Source: Candidatus Woesearchaeota archaeon
GTDB lineage: Archaea > Nanobdellota > Nanobdellia > Woesearchaeales > WJKV01
Assembly: GCA_019322855.1 (NCBI GenBank)
Contig: JAHWIA010000006.1
Coordinates: forward strand, 1-15,603
Direction of reading: 5' to 3'
DNA length: 15,603 bases
Both the position numbers and the translations under genes were made by a program. Positions 14,438 through 15,603 of the stretch are shown here, one piece after another. A model generated the notes under the pieces. The model was not told where the DNA came from. It did no database searches and saw only the letters and a list, made by a program, of their open reading frames with translations. Numbering within the stretch: the stretch's first letter is position 1; each line of letters starts with the position of its first letter.

Positions 14438-14529
14438 GGGGCTGTGGGGTAGCTTGGTCTATCCTTCGAGGTTTGGGACCTTGGGACCCCGGTTCGAAAA
14501 CCATTAGGTCGAAAGTCCGGGCAGCCCCA
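14438..14529 (+). tRNA. tRNA-Pro(TGG) with a 17-nt insertion (probable intron) in the T-loop
   Basis: The cloverleaf was read by hand. Acceptor GGGGCTG (14438-14444) pairs with CAGCCCC (14522-14528), all 7 pairs, followed by discriminator A at 14529; CCA is not encoded. D stem: GGGT/ATCC, with GG in the D loop. Anticodon stem: CGAGG/CCTTG. Anticodon loop: TTTGGGA, anticodon TGG at 14474-14476. Variable loop: GGAC. T stem: CCCGG (14488-14492) with CCGGG (14517-14521), all 5 pairs. Between the T-stem arms there are 24 nt instead of 7. Removing 17 nt leaves a normal T loop. The sequence otherwise looks fully functional and matches the usual archaeal tRNA-Pro pattern. Confidence 0.93.
14499..14515 (+). 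other. Probable tRNA intron at position 59/60 (T-loop)
   Basis: If these 17 nt are removed, the T loop becomes canonical TTCGAAT. Shifting the removal by one or two bases gives TTCGAGT, which is also normal, so the exact ends are not fixed. TCGAAA occurs twice, 15 nt apart (from 14494 and from 14509), making the insert look like an imperfect duplication of the T loop. TTCGA (14493-14497) can pair with TCGAA (14509-14513), extending the T stem and leaving AGT as a 3-nt bulge on one side. I could not draw a textbook bulge-helix-bulge for any cut that restores the loop. Confidence 0.7.
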
Positions 14530-14560
14530 TTTACGATGAGAAATTTATCAGGTTACTAAA

Positions 14561-14764
14561 ATGGCAAAAGCAGCAGGAAAGTTTGGTGTTCGATACGGCA
14601 GAACCATAAGGAAAAAATACCAGCTTATAGAAAATCTACAAAGAAAGGCGCAGAAATGCCCTTATTGTGAAAAAGTCAAAGTTAAACGAATAGCCAAGGG
14701 CATATATGAATGCCAAAAATGTAACTCAAAATTCACAGGAAAAGCATATCATTCAGGAGAATAA
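14561..14764 (+). CDS. rpl37ae: Large ribosomal subunit protein eL43 (L37Ae)
   Basis: Zinc-binding protein of the large ribosomal subunit. Seen: 67 aa starting MAKAAGKFGVRYGRTIRKK, the typical basic N-terminus with GxRYGxxxRK. A zinc ribbon follows: C33-x2-C36 (KCPYCEK) and C52-x2-C55 (ECQKCNS), then KFTGKAYH. It is slightly shorter than many homologues (about 70-90 aa) through its C-terminus. It is the first protein gene of a tightly packed operon, with one base between its TAA and the ATG of rpoP. A weak site (AGGTT, 6 nt upstream) fits the start. The tRNA-Pro 3' end lies only 31 bp upstream. Confidence 0.95.
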   Translation: MAKAAGKFGVRYGRTIRKKYQLIENLQRKAQKCPYCEKVKVKRIAKGIYECQKCNSKFTGKAYHSGE

Positions 14765-14765
14765 A

Positions 14766-14903
14766 ATGACAAAATACAAATGTTTTGAATGCGGAAAAGA
14801 AATCAATGAAGACTATCTCAGAAAAAAGATAAGATGCCCGTACTGCGGAGGCAGGATTTTGTTCAAACCACGGGTCGTGACGACTCGTATAAAAGCACGA
14901 TGA
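14766..14903 (+). CDS. rpoP: DNA-directed RNA polymerase subunit P (Rpo12)
   Basis: Small zinc-binding subunit of archaeal RNA polymerase, homologous to eukaryotic Rpb12. Seen: 45 aa, with KCFECGKEI (C6-x2-C9) and RCPYCGGRILFKPR (C24-x2-C27), ending in VVTTRIKAR. Length and motifs are exactly as expected. The frame is open further upstream, but homology begins at the ATG at 14766, one base after the preceding stop. Its TGA overlaps the ATG of pcc1 (ATGA), so the two are probably translationally coupled. Confidence 0.96.
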   Translation: MTKYKCFECGKEINEDYLRKKIRCPYCGGRILFKPRVVTTRIKAR

Positions 14904-15109
14904 GCTACAAATGCGTTATCGAGCTTGATGACAGTAAAAAAAGAGATGTTTTAAAGTCAGAATTCAAGGATCTGGAAACAAACAGGTTCCAGATCAAGAT
15001 AAAAGATGAAGTTATTGTCACTGCAGAAGATGCAGTTGCATTGCGCGCAGCATTGAATTCAATCTGCAAGGCGCTGTACATCTTTGACAAAGCAAAGGAG
15101 ATAAAATAA
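14900..15109 (+). CDS. pcc1: KEOPS complex subunit Pcc1
   Basis: Small dimer-forming subunit of KEOPS, which with Kae1, Bud32 and Cgi121 transfers threonylcarbamoyl to A37 of tRNA. Seen: 69 aa. A beta-beta-alpha pattern ends in the family signature VTAEDAVALRAALNSICKAL (38-57), and the sequence closes with a short charged tail. It is slightly shorter than typical Pcc1 (about 75-90 aa). The start at 14900 overlaps the stop of rpoP. Together with tsaC about 0.5 kb upstream, it puts two steps of t6A synthesis in one neighbourhood. Confidence 0.9.
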   Translation: MSYKCVIELDDSKKRDVLKSEFKDLETNRFQIKIKDEVIVTAEDAVALRAALNSICKALYIFDKAKEIK

Positions 15110-15110
15110 A

Positions 15111-15443
15111 ATGGCAAGTCCAGACGCAGACACACAAGCAAAAATCCAACAATTGCAAGTTCTAGAACAAAGCGTTCAAAATCTTAATGTTCAAAAACAA
15201 CAATTCCAGATGCAGCTTACAGAGATAGAGAGTGCATTGGAAGAAATAAAAGGCAAGGATTCTGCCTATAAGATTGTAGGCAATGTTATGGTCAGCAAAC
15301 CTACAAAAGAGATCGAAGACGATCTGAACAACAAAAGGGAACTGATAAATGTGAGGATAAAAAGCCTTGAGAACCAGGAGAACAAGATCAAGGAAAAAAT
15401 AAGCGCGACACAGAAAGAAGTCATGTCTGTGCTTAAGAAATAA
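15111..15443 (+). CDS. pfdB: Prefoldin subunit beta
   Basis: Subunit of the archaeal hexameric prefoldin chaperone, which holds unfolded proteins and passes them to the thermosome. Seen: 110 aa. A long N-terminal coiled-coil helix (about 8-48, rich in Gln, Leu and Glu) is followed by the central beta-hairpin segment SAYKIVGNVMVSKPTKEI (51-68). A second coiled coil runs from about 70 to the end. This helix-hairpin-helix plan and length match the beta subunit, not the longer alpha subunit. The ATG lies one base after the pcc1 stop. Confidence 0.95.
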   Translation: MASPDADTQAKIQQLQVLEQSVQNLNVQKQQFQMQLTEIESALEEIKGKDSAYKIVGNVMVSKPTKEIEDDLNNKRELINVRIKSLENQENKIKEKISATQKEVMSVLKK

Positions 15444-15476
15444 AAGGGAAAAATTATGATTCAAGGAGCGCTAAAA

Positions 15477-15603
15477 ATGAACGAACAGTTACTGGAAATC
15501 ATAGAGGTATTGCAGGATGTTCTTTCTGATGATACAGTGCCAAAGAATGTCAAAGCAAGGATTGAGAGCGCAATCGGCGAACTTAAGAACAACGACGATC
15601 ATA
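15477..15603 (+). CDS. UPF0147 family protein, C-terminus cut by window edge
   Basis: Conserved short archaeal protein of unknown function that commonly follows prefoldin beta. Seen: 42 residues in helical form, MNEQLLEIIEVLQDVLSDD followed by TVPKNVKARIESAIGELKN, where D-x-x-VPKNxR/K is the family hallmark. Full length is near 85-90 aa, so about half is missing. I use the ATG at 15477 because AAGGAG (15462-15467) lies 9 nt upstream. An in-frame ATG at 15456 would add seven residues. Confidence 0.88.
   Translation, partial: MNEQLLEIIEVLQDVLSDDTVPKNVKARIESAIGELKNNDDH

Noticed and set aside
14438..14529. tRNA pseudogene
   Set aside because: All stems pair fully, the anticodon loop is normal, and removal of the insert restores a standard T loop. 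Decay would be expected to damage the stems as well.
1..15603. CRISPR array, insertion sequence, integrase or rRNA gene
   Set aside because: No regularly spaced direct repeats, transposase or integrase motifs, or conserved rRNA segments were seen on either strand.

Overview
The window is chromosomal DNA from an archaeon. It carries transcription factor B, an ORC1/Cdc6 initiator, an archaeal ATP-dependent DNA ligase, and the run ribosomal protein L37Ae / RNA polymerase subunit P / Pcc1 / prefoldin beta / UPF0147. Promoters are TATA boxes, and several put the expected transcription start almost on the ATG (leaderless). Other genes carry strong GGAGGTG-type ribosome binding sites. Compact intergenic gaps, a domain fusion and a very large exported protein of unknown function suggest a DPANN-type lineage (Woesearchaeota/Pacearchaeota-like). 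That placement is inference, not proven.

Layout. 1-866 (-): thioredoxin reductase, running off the left edge. 867-1236: AT-rich control region full of inverted repeats. 1237-2163 (+): TFB. 2168-2265: a 98-nt element bounded by a perfect 12-bp inverted repeat. 2276-3457 (-): HemK-like methyltransferase fused to a small RIO-like kinase. 3543-3917 (+): stand-alone LigD-type 3'-phosphoesterase, convergent with the DNA ligase at 3930-5678 (-). 5766-6836 (+): ORC1/Cdc6. 6854-12883 (-): two abutting genes for exported proteins of 406 and 1602 aa, the second with a signal peptide and a beta-rich C-terminus. 12884-13117: divergent control region with three compact palindromes. 13118-13792 (+): four very small genes, three of them with near-consensus ribosome binding sites. 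13847-14392 (+): TsaC/YrdC. 14438-14529 (+): tRNA-Pro(TGG) interrupted in its T-loop by 17 nt. 14561-15603 (+): the L37Ae-RpoP-Pcc1-PfdB-UPF0147 operon, cut by the right edge.

How the genes fit together. The left half is information processing and genome maintenance: TFB for promoter recognition, PE and ligase for strand-end repair and sealing, ORC1/Cdc6 for origin firing. The right end is translation and tRNA modification: TsaC makes the threonylcarbamoyl-AMP that the Pcc1-containing KEOPS complex uses to make t6A. Between them lies an accessory block of about 7 kb, made of the two exported proteins and the divergent cluster of mini-genes. This block has no recognisable function and is the best candidate for undescribed biology. 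The interrupted tRNA-Pro is the sharpest single anomaly.
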